64,000 nucleotides of DNA from Natrinema sp. CBA1119 (GCF_002572525.1 NZ_PDBS01000001.1:496001-560000), one strand, 5' to 3'; positions 36,460 through 46,388 are shown, counted from the first letter of the stretch. A program made the numbers and translations. The notes: generated by a model from the sequence alone, not told the origin.

Positions 36460-39213
36460 CTACTCGATGTGGATCGCGGGTTTGCCCGGCCGCGCTTTCT
36501 CCGCCAGGTCGTCGTCAGCGGCCGCCCGGCGGACGGTGACATCCGCACCGAACTCGTCGGTGACGAGCCAGGTCGCGCGGTCGAGAACCTCGAGTTCGCG
36601 ATCTGCACCCAGCCGCTGTCCGGGTTCCGGGCCGCCGTCGCGACCGACCAGTCGGCCGACGAACGAGCCGACGGTCTCGCGGTCGGCCGCGACGCCGTCG
36701 GCCGCGAGGAGTCGGTCGACGATCGCGTCCGTGTCCGGGACCGCGTCAGGGTCGTCGGATGCCGCTTCGTCGACCAGTTCGGCGGCTCGGTACTTCCACT
36801 CGCGAGCGCAGACCAGTTCGATTCGTTCCGGTTCGTCGATCGCGGCAACGTCGACGATATCCCGGACGTCCTCGAGCGTCCGCTCGACCAGTCCCCGCTC
36901 GAGTCGGTAGGCCGAGGCGTCGCCGTCGGGTTCGGGCCAGTCGGCCTCGACGACGAGCCCATCGCCCCGGAGCTTGTTCCAGCATTCCTCGCCGAGATGC
37001 GGGGCCATTGGCGCGATCACCGCGGCGAGCGTCAACATGCCCCGCCGGTAGACGTCGTCGTGTGGCAGATCGTACTCGCGGTAGCGTCGCAGCAGGCGCG
37101 CGAGTTCCCGAATTTCGGTGGCTGCGCGGTGGAACCGGAACCGGTCGTACTCCTCGGTGACCGCGGCAATCGTCCGGTCGATCTCCCGGTCGACGTACTC
37201 GTCGTGATCTCGCCGTTCGACGCGGGTGTCGCCCGCCTCGACGAAGTCCGCTGCCATCCCGTAGAGGGTCTGCTGGAGGTCGTAGGCCCCGCGGACGTTG
37301 TTGGCGGTCCACTCGAAGTCCTGTTCGGGGTGGGCCGCCGAGAGGACGAACAGCCGCGTCGTCTCCGCGCCGTACTCCTCTGGGTCGACGACGTTGCCCT
37401 TCGAACTGGACATCTTCTCGCCGTCGTACAGCACCGTCCCCTGGCTCTTGAGTTCCCGAATGGGCTCTCGCTGCTCGAGGAGGCCGATATCGGCCAGCGC
37501 CTTCGTGAAAAAGCGGCTGTAGAGCAGGTGGAGGATGGCGTGTTCCTCGCCGCCGACGTAGACGTCGACGGGCATCCAGTCGTCCGCGCGGTCGGTGTCG
37601 AACGGCGCGTCCGCGAGGTCGGGCGAGAGGAAGCGCAGGAAGTACCACGAGGAGTCGACGAAGGTGTCCATCGTGTCCGTCTCTCGGCGCGCGGGGCCGC
37701 CGCAGTCGGGACAGGTCGTCTCGTTCCACTCCTCGGCCGCGTCCAGCGGGTTGCCCGTCGTCCGGACGAACTCCGGGAGTTCGACGGGGAGGTCGTCGTC
37801 GGAGACGAGCACGTGCCCGCAGTCGTCGCAGTGGACAACCGGGATCGGCGTCCCCCAGTAGCGCTGCCGGGAGATCAGCCAATCGCGCAGCCGGTAGGTG
37901 ACGTCTTCCGCGAGCGCGTCGTGGTCGGCCACGAGCCGTTCGCGGGCACTCTCGCTCTCGAGGCCGTCGTACTCGCCGCTTCCCTCGAGCGTTCCCTCGC
38001 CGGTGTAAGCCTCGCTTTCGACGCCGGATTCGGCCGTCCCGTCGTCGGGAACGATCACGCGCTCGATCGGCAGGTCGTGTGCGAGCGCGAACGAGTGGTC
38101 GCGCTCGTTGTGGCCGGGGACGCCCATCACGGCACCGGTGCCGACGTCCTCGAGGACGTAACCGGCGACGTAGACCGGGAGTTCCGCCCCGGTCAGCGGG
38201 TGCACCGCGGTCGCGTCCGTCTCGATGCCGGAGAAGCCCACTTCGTCCGGGTCCTGTTCGCGGACCGTTTCGACGTACTCGGCGACCGCATCGTCGCCGT
38301 CGGCCAGCGTCCTCGCCAGTTCGTGGCCGGGCGAGACGGCGAGGTAGGTCGCGCCGTAAATCGTCTCCGGCCGCGTGCTGAACACGTCGACGGGTCGATC
38401 ACTGTCACCATCGCCGTCGCTCCTCTCGCCACTGGAGTCGGACACGTCGAACGTGATCCGCGCCCCGTCCTGCCGGCCGATCCAGTTGCGCTGGATCTCG
38501 CGGACGCCGTCGGGCCAGCCCTCGAGGTCCGCGAGCCCGTCGTGGAGTTCCTCGGCGTAGTCGGTGATCGTGAAGAACCACTGGTCGAGTTCGCGCCGCC
38601 CGACGGGGGTCTCACAGCGCCAGCAGACGCGGTCTCCGTCGCTGCTCGCGGCTTCGTCGCTCTCCTGATCCGAGGACTCACTGTGTTCGTCCTCGCGCTC
38701 GGCCACCTGCGCGTCGGCCAGCACGGTCTCGCAATCGGGACACCAGTTGACCGTCGCCGCCTCGTACTCGACGAGTCCGGCCTCGTAGAGTCGCTTGAAC
38801 AGCCACTGGTTCCACCGATAGTAGTCCGGCTCGCAGGTGGTGATTTCGCGCGACCAGTCGTAGCCAAAGCCCATCTTCTCGAGTTCCTCGCGCATGCGCC
38901 GGATACACGCCTGCGTCCAGGACTCGGGATCGGTCTTTCGCTCGAACGCGGCGTTCTCGGCGGGGAGGCCGAACGCGTCCCAGCCCATCGGGTGGAGCAC
39001 GTCGTCGCCTTGCATTCGGCGATAGCGAGCGTGGGCGTCCGTGATCGCGTAGTTTCGGATGTGACCCATGTGGAGCGTGCCCGACGTGTAGGGAAACATG
39101 CCGAGGACGTAGGTCGGATCGTCGGCGTCCTCGTCGAGCGCGTAAACGTCGTCGCGCTCCCAGACGTACTGCCAAAACTCCTGTACCTGCGCGTGATCGT
39201 AGTGGCTCGTCAT
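36460..39213 (-). CDS. leuS: Leucyl-tRNA synthetase, bacterial-type catalytic core
   Basis: 917 residues from ATG 39213. The HIGH motif is HMGH (48-51) within MFPYTSGTLHMGHIRNYAIT and the KMSKS motif is KMSSS (600-604). The N-terminal block through HPMGWDAFGLPAENAA is the bacterial LeuRS signature, not the archaeal one. An editing domain (CP1) and an unusual acidic insertion (SESSDQESDEAASSDGDR, about 190-210) with a Cys-x2-Cys zinc ribbon are visible. Haloarchaeal LeuRS is known to combine a bacterial core with an archaeal-like C-terminal tRNA-binding domain. It attaches leucine to tRNA-Leu. Confidence 0.95.
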   Translation of the reverse strand: MTSHYDHAQVQEFWQYVWERDDVYALDEDADDPTYVLGMFPYTSGTLHMGHIRNYAITDAHARYRRMQGDDVLHPMGWDAFGLPAENAAFERKTDPESWTQACIRRMREELEKMGFGYDWSREITTCEPDYYRWNQWLFKRLYEAGLVEYEAATVNWCPDCETVLADAQVAEREDEHSESSDQESDEAASSDGDRVCWRCETPVGRRELDQWFFTITDYAEELHDGLADLEGWPDGVREIQRNWIGRQDGARITFDVSDSSGERSDGDGDSDRPVDVFSTRPETIYGATYLAVSPGHELARTLADGDDAVAEYVETVREQDPDEVGFSGIETDATAVHPLTGAELPVYVAGYVLEDVGTGAVMGVPGHNERDHSFALAHDLPIERVIVPDDGTAESGVESEAYTGEGTLEGSGEYDGLESESARERLVADHDALAEDVTYRLRDWLISRQRYWGTPIPVVHCDDCGHVLVSDDDLPVELPEFVRTTGNPLDAAEEWNETTCPDCGGPARRETDTMDTFVDSSWYFLRFLSPDLADAPFDTDRADDWMPVDVYVGGEEHAILHLLYSRFFTKALADIGLLEQREPIRELKSQGTVLYDGEKMSSSKGNVVDPEEYGAETTRLFVLSAAHPEQDFEWTANNVRGAYDLQQTLYGMAADFVEAGDTRVERRDHDEYVDREIDRTIAAVTEEYDRFRFHRAATEIRELARLLRRYREYDLPHDDVYRRGMLTLAAVIAPMAPHLGEECWNKLRGDGLVVEADWPEPDGDASAYRLERGLVERTLEDVRDIVDVAAIDEPERIELVCAREWKYRAAELVDEAASDDPDAVPDTDAIVDRLLAADGVAADRETVGSFVGRLVGRDGGPEPGQRLGADRELEVLDRATWLVTDEFGADVTVRRAAADDDLAEKARPGKPAIHIE

Positions 39214-39251
39214 TATCGGAGAGATCCGTTGGCTTTCACTCGGTGGGCCGG

Positions 39252-39258
39252 CTATATC
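39252..39258 (-). promoter_or_regulatory. TATA box of leuS
   Basis: On the minus strand this reads ATATAGC, within GATATAGCC, about 40 nt upstream of the leuS ATG at 39213. It would give a short leader of roughly 15 nt. The 26-bp tandem repeat begins 40 bp further upstream. Confidence 0.4.
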
Positions 39259-39297
39259 ATTGTTCGGCCGCGGACGGCGGCCTTGTCGGGCAGTGCG

Positions 39298-39386
39298 GTC
39301 GACATGTGGCTGCGGGCATCGTGGTTGACATGTGGCTGCGAGCATCGGGGTCGACACGTGACCGCGGACATTGCGGTCGACATCGG
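39298..39386. repeat. 26-bp tandem repeat, 3.4 copies
   Basis: Units at 39298-39323, 39324-39349 and 39350-39375, then a partial 11-nt copy to 39386. Each begins GTCGACAT or GTTGACAT and continues GTGGCTGCG-type sequence; the first two differ at 3 positions and the third has diverged further. It lies upstream of leuS, between leuS and the Asp-rich protein gene, and does not encode a protein on its own. Confidence 0.75.
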
Positions 39387-39521
39387 ACCGGCCGGAGCCG
39401 TTCTCGGCCGACGGAGACCCGCTCGAGCGGTTCCTTCCCTCTCACGGAGCGCGGGAATCCGGTGCCTGTGGCGCTGTGGGCTGAAATTAACAAAGCGGGT
39501 AGGCCCGGTACCGATCAATGA

Positions 39522-40127
39522 ATGTCACGCGTACGCGACGACACCCCATCGGGCGCGGCGTTGCTCGCCACGATCGCGGTCGTCCTGCTCGCGTTCGGGG
39601 TACTCGCATTGCTATTCGCCCCAGACATGACGGCCGGCGACCCGAGCGATTCGTCGCTCGAGACGGACGACGACGCGTCGGCCGCCCAGTCGAACGCGAC
39701 CACGTCGGAGGACTCGAACGAGCGCGAATCCGAGACGACCACCGAGGACTCCGCGGACGATGCCGACGCCCCATCAGATGATACCGACGACGGCGATCCG
39801 ACCGCCGATACCGACGACGACTCGTCGCCGAGCGAGGACGATTCGCCGACCGATTCCGACACGTCGATCGACGAGGGGACGACCACCGACGACTCGTCCG
39901 ACGACGAACCCGATCTGTTCGAGCAAATATTCGGCGACGACGAACCGGATGACGTGGACGATGACGGACCGGTCGACGAAGACGATACCGGGCCGCCCGA
40001 GGACGCTGGTCCGCCGGACGATGCGGGCCCGGCGGACGAGGACGATGACGGACCGGTCGACGACGATACCGACGGTCCGTTCGGCGACGAGGATGAGCCC
40101 TTTGACGACGACCCGTTCGACGACTGA
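39522..40127 (+). CDS. Single-pass membrane protein with Asp/Glu-rich C-terminal tail
   Basis: 201 residues from ATG 39522. A short polar start (MSRVRDDTPSG) is followed by one hydrophobic helix (AALLATIAVVLLAFGVLALLFA). The remaining roughly 165 residues are low complexity: Asp, Ser, Thr, Glu, Pro and Gly, with about half Asp/Glu and repeated D-rich words (for example EDDTGPPEDAGPPDD). The tail is probably disordered and outside the cell after the anchor. A role in cation binding or in the surface layer is plausible, but nothing in the sequence proves it. No family recognised. Confidence 0.7.
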   Translation: MSRVRDDTPSGAALLATIAVVLLAFGVLALLFAPDMTAGDPSDSSLETDDDASAAQSNATTSEDSNERESETTTEDSADDADAPSDDTDDGDPTADTDDDSSPSEDDSPTDSDTSIDEGTTTDDSSDDEPDLFEQIFGDDEPDDVDDDGPVDEDDTGPPEDAGPPDDAGPADEDDDGPVDDDTDGPFGDEDEPFDDDPFDD

Positions 40128-40232
40128 CCGCACGGCAGCCCGCACTTCGCCGCGGGATTCGTCACACCCCGTGACACTCCTCGGACTCGACTGACGGGGA
40201 CTCCCTTTACCGGCCTCGTCGTAGCCAGTCCC

Positions 40233-41207
40233 ATGCCCTCGACCGCACTCGTGACCGGCTGCTCCACGGGAATCGGCTACGAAACGGCTCGCGCGCTGGT
40301 CGCCGACGGCTGGCGCGTCTACGCGACCGCTCGAGACCGCGACAGGGACGGCCTCGAGGAGCTGGCCGACCGTGGGGCCGAGATCGCAGCGATGGACCTG
40401 ACCGATCCCGAGGCCATCGAGCGCGTCGTTGCTCGCGTCCGAGACGAGGACGGCGGCGTCGACTGCCTCGTCAACAACGCGGGGTACGGGCAGTTCGGGC
40501 CGATCGAAGACGTGCCGACCAGCCTGCTCGAGCGCCAGTTCGCCGTCCACTGCTTCGGGCCCCACCGGCTGATTCGAGCGGTCCTGCCGGGAATGCGCGA
40601 ACGGGGCCGCGGCCGGATCGTCAACGTCACTAGCGCCGCGGATCGCCTCGCGCTCGCCGGCATCGGGGGCTACACCGCCTCGAAGTGGGCGCTCGCGAGT
40701 CTCAGCGACGCGCTCCGACAGGAACTGGTCGGCTCGGACGTCGAAGTCGTTATCGTCCAGCCCGGCGTCGTCGCGACGCCGTTCTACGACGGCGCCCTGC
40801 GGGCGGTCGACGACGCGGCTGCGACCGCGCGGTCACCGTCGCGCTCCGACGCCGACGCGGAGACGACCGCGGCCGAACGCCGGAACGTCAACGTCGTCAG
40901 ACCCACGCAGTACACCGACCTCTACCGCGTCCTCCGGCGAGTTCGCGCCGTCGAGGGCGGCGGTCCACTGATCAACGAGCCCGATCGGGTCGCCGCGACG
41001 ATTCGGGAGGCTGCCACCGTTCCGAACCCCGACACGCACTACCGTGTCGGCCCGGTTCCGCTCCTCGGATCGCTCTACGGCACGCTCGTTCCCGCCGCGA
41101 TCCGGGATCGGTTGACGCGAACCGGGATTCGACTGGCCGCGACCGAACCCGTCCTCGACCTGCTCGAGCGACGCACGCCCGACGCCGATTCGGAGCGGTA
41201 CCCGTGA
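40233..41207 (+). CDS. Short-chain dehydrogenase/reductase (SDR)
   Basis: 324 residues. TALVTGCSTGIGYETA is the NAD(P)-binding loop (TGxxxGxG), followed by VDCLVNNAGYGQFGPIED (NNAG), RIVNVTSAADR (catalytic Ser) and GGYTASKWALASLSDAL (Tyr-x-x-x-Lys). It is a classical SDR with a C-terminal extension of about 80 residues. The family oxidises or reduces alcohols and ketones on many substrates. Its own function is undefined. The SPW protein gene is convergent, 106 bp away. Confidence 0.9.
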   Translation: MPSTALVTGCSTGIGYETARALVADGWRVYATARDRDRDGLEELADRGAEIAAMDLTDPEAIERVVARVRDEDGGVDCLVNNAGYGQFGPIEDVPTSLLERQFAVHCFGPHRLIRAVLPGMRERGRGRIVNVTSAADRLALAGIGGYTASKWALASLSDALRQELVGSDVEVVIVQPGVVATPFYDGALRAVDDAAATARSPSRSDADAETTAAERRNVNVVRPTQYTDLYRVLRRVRAVEGGGPLINEPDRVAATIREAATVPNPDTHYRVGPVPLLGSLYGTLVPAAIRDRLTRTGIRLAATEPVLDLLERRTPDADSERYP

Positions 41208-41313
41208 CGGAACCGCCCACAGGGTAGTGACGGAACCGCCGAGGAGGAAACGATCAGTTCGGTATCGTATCGGCCTGAATCGCGTTCTATCGGGGAACCC
41301 GTTCGAGCGAGGA

Positions 41314-41772
41314 TCACGTTCCGGTGGCCGCCTGCGTCGACATCTCACGGTCCCCGGCGTACGCAATGTACGCCGACAGTGCCGCGACGACCAACCCGGA
41401 GACGACGTTACTCCAGAGTAGCCCCGTGCTCGCTTCCTCGAGGCCACCCAGAGCGAACTGCCCGGCGATCACCCAGTGGGAGACGGCGAGCCACAGCGCC
41501 AGCAGGGCGGCCAGCGACATGACGCCGATACTGGTGGAGTTGTCGATGGTGATCCGGTAGTAATTGTAGCCCGCGAACACGACGATCGCGCCGCCGATCA
41601 ACAGGTTGTTCCACAGCACGGAGTTGGCTGCCTCGTAGACCAGCGGCGAGACGGCCAGCCACAGCCCGATCAGGGAGACGATCCCGCTCAGCCACCGCTG
41701 GCCGGCCGGTTCACCCCGTCCGCGAGTGTGCGATTCGTCGGTCGTCGGGTCGTCGGTCGCGGACTCGCTCAT
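41314..41772 (-). CDS. SPW repeat membrane protein
   Basis: 152 residues from ATG 41772; upstream in-frame sequence lacks a consistent composition. The N-terminal 25 residues are polar (SESATDDPTTDESHTRGRG), then five membrane helices are seen. The repeat unit W-L-A-V-S-P (GLWLAVSPLVYEA and ALWLAVSHWVIAG) with flanking glycines is the SPW motif, found twice. The function of the family is unknown. A TATA-like region is not obvious. Confidence 0.82.
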   Translation of the reverse strand: MSESATDDPTTDESHTRGRGEPAGQRWLSGIVSLIGLWLAVSPLVYEAANSVLWNNLLIGGAIVVFAGYNYYRITIDNSTSIGVMSLAALLALWLAVSHWVIAGQFALGGLEEASTGLLWSNVVSGLVVAALSAYIAYAGDREMSTQAATGT

Positions 41773-42198
41773 ACCGTCCACCGATACTCCCTCGACCGGG
41801 CTCAAAAACCGCGCCGACCGTTCCGTCTCGTCCGAGAAAATCGGCTGGGAGATCGCCCCGCTCAGTCTCGAGTAAGGAATCACGACCGGCTCCAAATCGG
41901 CATTATGGAACGCCAATCAGAGACTGGCGACAGCCGCAGCTATCGGTCGAGGCGCGGATAGCTGTAAGACGATGTTACTCTCGAGTCCGACGGGAGCGCT
42001 CCCACATTCGCTGAGGGGACACCAGTTGTGAGCAGGCAGCAGCGACCCGACGAACCGACGGGGAGGAACCCCCGTCCGGGGGAACAGCTATATGCCGCGA
42101 CTCGGATCACGCAAAGGAAAGCGGTGTCCCGGAACCGAGTCGGCGCTCCCACCGACCGCTCTCGTCGCGAGGGGTGTCCCTACCGGACTAGCCACGAT

Positions 42199-45100
42199 GT
42201 GTTCTCGAGTGCATACCTCGAGGACCACCTTCCCGAGACGGACGCCTGGGACAAGATCGACGAAGACGAGCTCCGAGCGGCGTTCGATGAGATTAGTGCC
42301 TGCTGGGAACGAGTGAGGGAAACAGTTGCGAACGAAAGCCGATCCCGGCTCGAGGAAGCGTTCGTCCGACCCGTGTTTCGGACGCTGGGACACTCGTTCG
42401 TGCGCGACGAGCGGACTGATCGAACGCAACATCGAGCGGACTACGTCTTCCTCGAGTCCGACGGCGCTCGCGACGTATTCGAGTGCACCGGAGCCGACGG
42501 CAACGACGACAGCCACGGTAACGGAGACAATGACGAAGCCATCGTCGCGATCGCCGACGTCAGGCGCTGGGAACGCGCGCTCGAGGCCCGCGGGAGCGGT
42601 GAGCGCGAACGCGACGCCGAGACGCCGTGCTACCGGATCCACGCCGCCTTGCGCGAGTCGTCGGTCGAGTGGGCCGTGCTCACGAACGGCCGGCGGTGGC
42701 GACTCTACACCGAGCGGACGGGCCATCGACTGGACGCGTACTACGAGATCGATCTGCCGGCCGTACTCGAGACGGGTGACCTCGAGGCGTTCAAATACTT
42801 CTACCTGTGTTTCCGCCGCGACGCCTTCCTCGAGGACACCGAGGGAGACTGCCTGCTCGACGACCTCTACGACCGGTCCGCCGAGTTCACTCGTGAGATG
42901 GGGGCGACGCTCGAGGAGAACGCCGCCGACGCGCTCGAGGTCCTCGCGCGGGGATTCCGTCGATATCCCGGGAACGATCTCGACGAGGCCCTCAGCGCGA
43001 AGGAGTTCGACGTGCTTTACGACGCCTCGCTCGTGGCGCTCGTTCGACTCCTGATCGCGTTCGCCGCGGAGAGTCGAGGTCGCCGGCCCGCCGAACCGAG
43101 CGGCGACCGCGGAGAGACAGCGGACGATACCGGACCTGCTGAGCCGGCGACCCTCCGATCGCTTGCTCGGTCCATCGCGGCCGAATCCGACGGTTCGGGT
43201 CCGTCGTACACCGATCAAACGGCCGAGCTCTGGTCGCGACTAGAGGAGCTCGATTCGCCGATCGGCCGCGGGAATCGATCCGGCGAGGACGACAGTCACA
43301 CCGCTCGATTCCTCGAGAACCACCGCATCGGCGACGCGTCGCTGGCGACGGCTATCGACTTGCTGGCTCGACGGCAGGCCGACGGTGGCGAGAAACCGTT
43401 TATCGACTACTCGTCGCTCGACGGTCGCCGCCTCGGCGATATCTACGAGGGGCTGCTCGAGTACCGGCTCGCGATCGCCGACGAACCGCTGGCGCTCGCT
43501 GACGGCGAGTACGGTCCCGCGAGCGACGGCGACACCGTCGCGGTCGCGGCCGGCGAGGTGTATCTGACCGCGGACGGCGACCAGCGGAAGGCGTCGGGGT
43601 CGTACTACACCCCGGAGCACGTCGTCGAACACGTCGTCGAGAAGACGGTGGGGCCGCTCCTCGAGGAGATCCGGGCGAAGTTCGCCGCCGTCGATACCGA
43701 CTGTGACGGCGGACTCGCCGACGCCGATATCGACCGGACGGACGGCGTCGCCGAGCGCGCGTTCGACCGCTCGATCCTCGACCCCGCGATGGGGACCGGT
43801 CACTTCCTGACGTGCGCGCTCGAGTACCTGACGCGCGAGATCGTCGCCGCCGAAGACGCGGCGGCTCGAGCGGGCATCGAGTCCGTGCCGGCGGAGCGCG
43901 GTGTGGACGAGATACGGCGGCGGGTCGCCCGGCGCTGTCTCTACGGCGTCGACCGGGATCCCCTCGCTGTCGAGATCGCGATCGCCTCGCTGCAGCTCCG
44001 AACGCTGTCCGCCGAGGGGCCGCCGGTGGCCCTCGATCACCACCTGAAAACCGGCGACGCGCTCGTCGGGAGCGACCTCGAGGCGCTCGCTGACTGCGCA
44101 TCGAGCGACGATCTCGGTGGCGATGACGCGACGCGTCTCGAAACCGAGCCGACTCGATCCGCGGTATTCGGGCGGACGGACGGTCGAGAGCGGCGCGACC
44201 GGCGACAGCGACTCGAGGCGATGGCGAACGTCCACACCGCCCGCGAGTTTGGGCTCGAGGGAGTCCCTGACGACGCGCTCGAACGGCTCGTTGCCGCGCT
44301 CGAGAGCGACGACGACTGGGAGACGCTCGCTCGAACCGAGTGGTTCACCGCGGCCCAGCGGCGGGCCGACGAGGAGGGGTACTTCCACTGGGAGCTCGAG
44401 TTCCCGGAGATCTACGCCGACGGCGACGACGACGCTGACGGCGACAGCGACGGTGACGACGACCGACTCGAAGCCCCCGGCTTCGACGCGGTGCTCGGCA
44501 ACCCGCCCTGGGTCGCGACCGCCGGTCGCGGGACGATCAGCGCGACCATCGACGCAAGCCTGCGCTCCTACCTCGAGGACGCGTTCAGCGCGACCGAGAA
44601 CCAGTTCGATCTCTACGTCGCGTTCTACGAACAGTCGATCCGACTGTCCCGGGACGGACGGGTCGGCATCGTCGTCCCCGATTCGATCCTCGCTCGCGAG
44701 GGGAACGAGCCGATCCGGGAGTACGTCCTGAGCGAGACGTCGCTCGCGGAAATCGTCAGGCTCGGCACCGCGTTCGACGGCGTCGAGAGCGGCGCGGCGA
44801 TCCTCGTGAGCGGCGGTGACGGAACCGACGTCCGCTGTGCCGACGCGACGACGGAGGCGGACCTCGCGTCGCTCTCCGCCGACTCGGATCGGGCGAATTC
44901 GATCCCCGCAAGCGTGTTCGAAGCGCAAGACGCGAACCGGTTCCTCGTCTATCTCGACCGCGAGACGCGGTCGGTCTGCTCGACCGTCGCCGCCCATCCG
45001 CCGCTGGGGGACGCCGTCTCCATCTCTCGCGGCGAAGAGATCAGCAAGCGAGCGGACATCCTTCGGGAGCGGTCAGGACCGACGACGCGCCCGATCGCCC

Positions 45101-46113
45101 CCGGGAGCGCCGTGTGCCGATACGGGCTCGACGCCGACGAACTCCGGTTCGTCGAGCCGGCCGACCTCGAGAAACCCACCCAAAACTACGAGAGCCCCAA
45201 GCTGCTCGTCCGACAGACGAGCGACTCGCTCGTCGGGACCTACGACGCTGACGGCCTCGCCACGATCAAGTCGGCCTACAACGTCCGCAGCGACGCCGAC
45301 TCGCCGGCCGAGTTGAAACACCTCCTGGGCGTGTTGCACTCGTCGGCGCTCGCGTTCTACCACCACTACACGCACGCCGCGTACCGCGCCGTCTTCCCGC
45401 AGATCAACCAGTCGACGCTCGAGGGGCTCCCCGTCCCGATGGCCGACGGGCCCGACGCCGAACTCGTCGCGGCCGTCGAGAAACGGCTCGCGCTCACCGC
45501 CGACCGGTCGGCGATCGACCTGTATGTCCCCGACTATCTCGGCCGGGATCCGAACGGGCCGTCGCTCGGCGATCTCGACGCCGCTCGACGGACGGACGGC
45601 GTCGCGGCGACGAAACTTGCGTCGACGACCGAGGAGTGGCCGAACCTGCGGCTCGGTTCGGTCGCGGTCGACTCGAGCGATTCGGACGTCGTCCTCTTGG
45701 CGACCGTTCGGTACAAACCCGACCCCGCCGCGGCCGCCGAGACCGATCGGTGGGGCTACGCGGAAACCGATCCGATTCCGGCCGTCGAACTCGTCGATGT
45801 CGAGACCCGACTCGCGGGGCTCGTCGAAGCCGTCGTCCCCTACGCCACCGAGGCGGGCGACGGCGTCGCCGGCTTCAGACCGACCGCCGCGAAGACGATC
45901 TCGCCACTCGACCGCCTCGAGGCGCTGACGCTGCCCCGTCCGACCGAGGTCGAAGACGGGCTTCGGCGGTTTCTCGACGCCCGAGACCGGGCCGCGGAAC
46001 TCGAGACGGAGATCGACGCGACCGATCGGCGGATCGACGATCGCGCGTGTTCGCTGTACGGACTGACGGACGCTGAGCGCGAGATCGTGCGTCGCAAATT
46101 CGACGAGGGGTGA
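42199..46113 (+). CDS. Eco57I-type restriction-modification-like protein (Type IIG-like DNA methylase with N-terminal nuclease domain)
   Basis: 1,304 residues from GTG 42199 (VFSSAYLEDHLPETDAWD). An ATG at 42028 would add 57 Arg-rich residues without homology-like character, so the later start is preferred. Residues 80-122 look like a PD-(D/E)xK nuclease: RADYVF (Asp81), E95-C-T97, then IADVRRW (Asp120-Val-Arg122). The usual catalytic Lys is Arg here, so cleavage may be lost. The methylase core has motif I DPAMGTGHFL at 528 and motif IV NPPW at 768, the Eco57I adenine-N6 type. The C-terminal 300 residues probably bind the target. No partner genes are nearby. Confidence 0.85.
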   Translation: MFSSAYLEDHLPETDAWDKIDEDELRAAFDEISACWERVRETVANESRSRLEEAFVRPVFRTLGHSFVRDERTDRTQHRADYVFLESDGARDVFECTGADGNDDSHGNGDNDEAIVAIADVRRWERALEARGSGERERDAETPCYRIHAALRESSVEWAVLTNGRRWRLYTERTGHRLDAYYEIDLPAVLETGDLEAFKYFYLCFRRDAFLEDTEGDCLLDDLYDRSAEFTREMGATLEENAADALEVLARGFRRYPGNDLDEALSAKEFDVLYDASLVALVRLLIAFAAESRGRRPAEPSGDRGETADDTGPAEPATLRSLARSIAAESDGSGPSYTDQTAELWSRLEELDSPIGRGNRSGEDDSHTARFLENHRIGDASLATAIDLLARRQADGGEKPFIDYSSLDGRRLGDIYEGLLEYRLAIADEPLALADGEYGPASDGDTVAVAAGEVYLTADGDQRKASGSYYTPEHVVEHVVEKTVGPLLEEIRAKFAAVDTDCDGGLADADIDRTDGVAERAFDRSILDPAMGTGHFLTCALEYLTREIVAAEDAAARAGIESVPAERGVDEIRRRVARRCLYGVDRDPLAVEIAIASLQLRTLSAEGPPVALDHHLKTGDALVGSDLEALADCASSDDLGGDDATRLETEPTRSAVFGRTDGRERRDRRQRLEAMANVHTAREFGLEGVPDDALERLVAALESDDDWETLARTEWFTAAQRRADEEGYFHWELEFPEIYADGDDDADGDSDGDDDRLEAPGFDAVLGNPPWVATAGRGTISATIDASLRSYLEDAFSATENQFDLYVAFYEQSIRLSRDGRVGIVVPDSILAREGNEPIREYVLSETSLAEIVRLGTAFDGVESGAAILVSGGDGTDVRCADATTEADLASLSADSDRANSIPASVFEAQDANRFLVYLDRETRSVCSTVAAHPPLGDAVSISRGEEISKRADILRERSGPTTRPIAPGSAVCRYGLDADELRFVEPADLEKPTQNYESPKLLVRQTSDSLVGTYDADGLATIKSAYNVRSDADSPAELKHLLGVLHSSALAFYHHYTHAAYRAVFPQINQSTLEGLPVPMADGPDAELVAAVEKRLALTADRSAIDLYVPDYLGRDPNGPSLGDLDAARRTDGVAATKLASTTEEWPNLRLGSVAVDSSDSDVVLLATVRYKPDPAAAAETDRWGYAETDPIPAVELVDVETRLAGLVEAVVPYATEAGDGVAGFRPTAAKTISPLDRLEALTLPRPTEVEDGLRRFLDARDRAAELETEIDATDRRIDDRACSLYGLTDAEREIVRRKFDEG

Positions 46114-46388
46114 CGGCGCGGCGACAGTACCGCGTGCTCGTCGCGATCGGAATGCACCATTCACGGAGACAGTACGGCTCCCGACTGGAGGGGTGGCGGA
46201 TCGGACGTCTGCAGTGAGGATGTGACGGTGGACCGATCGCTCGAATCCGAACGGTCAGCGATAGGGCAACGGCTGGTGTGACAACCGCAAACGACGCGCT
46301 CGCGATTCGGATCCGCCTCCCGACACTACTGCGGTGACGGTCTCCGTGCTGCTCGGCTCGATCTCGAGAAAAAACGAGCCGATGGCCG

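Noticed and set aside
36319-39630. Long plus-strand open frame antisense to leuS
   Set aside because: Same reason as above; leuS has all synthetase motifs.
42028-42198. Alternative ATG start of the Eco57I-type gene
   Set aside because: The extra 57 residues are Arg/Pro-rich; the family normally starts near FSSxYLEDxLPE. Kept as a minor possibility.
43240-44997. 585-codon minus-strand frame within the Eco57I-type gene
   Set aside because: Arg/Val-rich and antisense to the methylase core that carries DPAMGTGHFL and NPPW.
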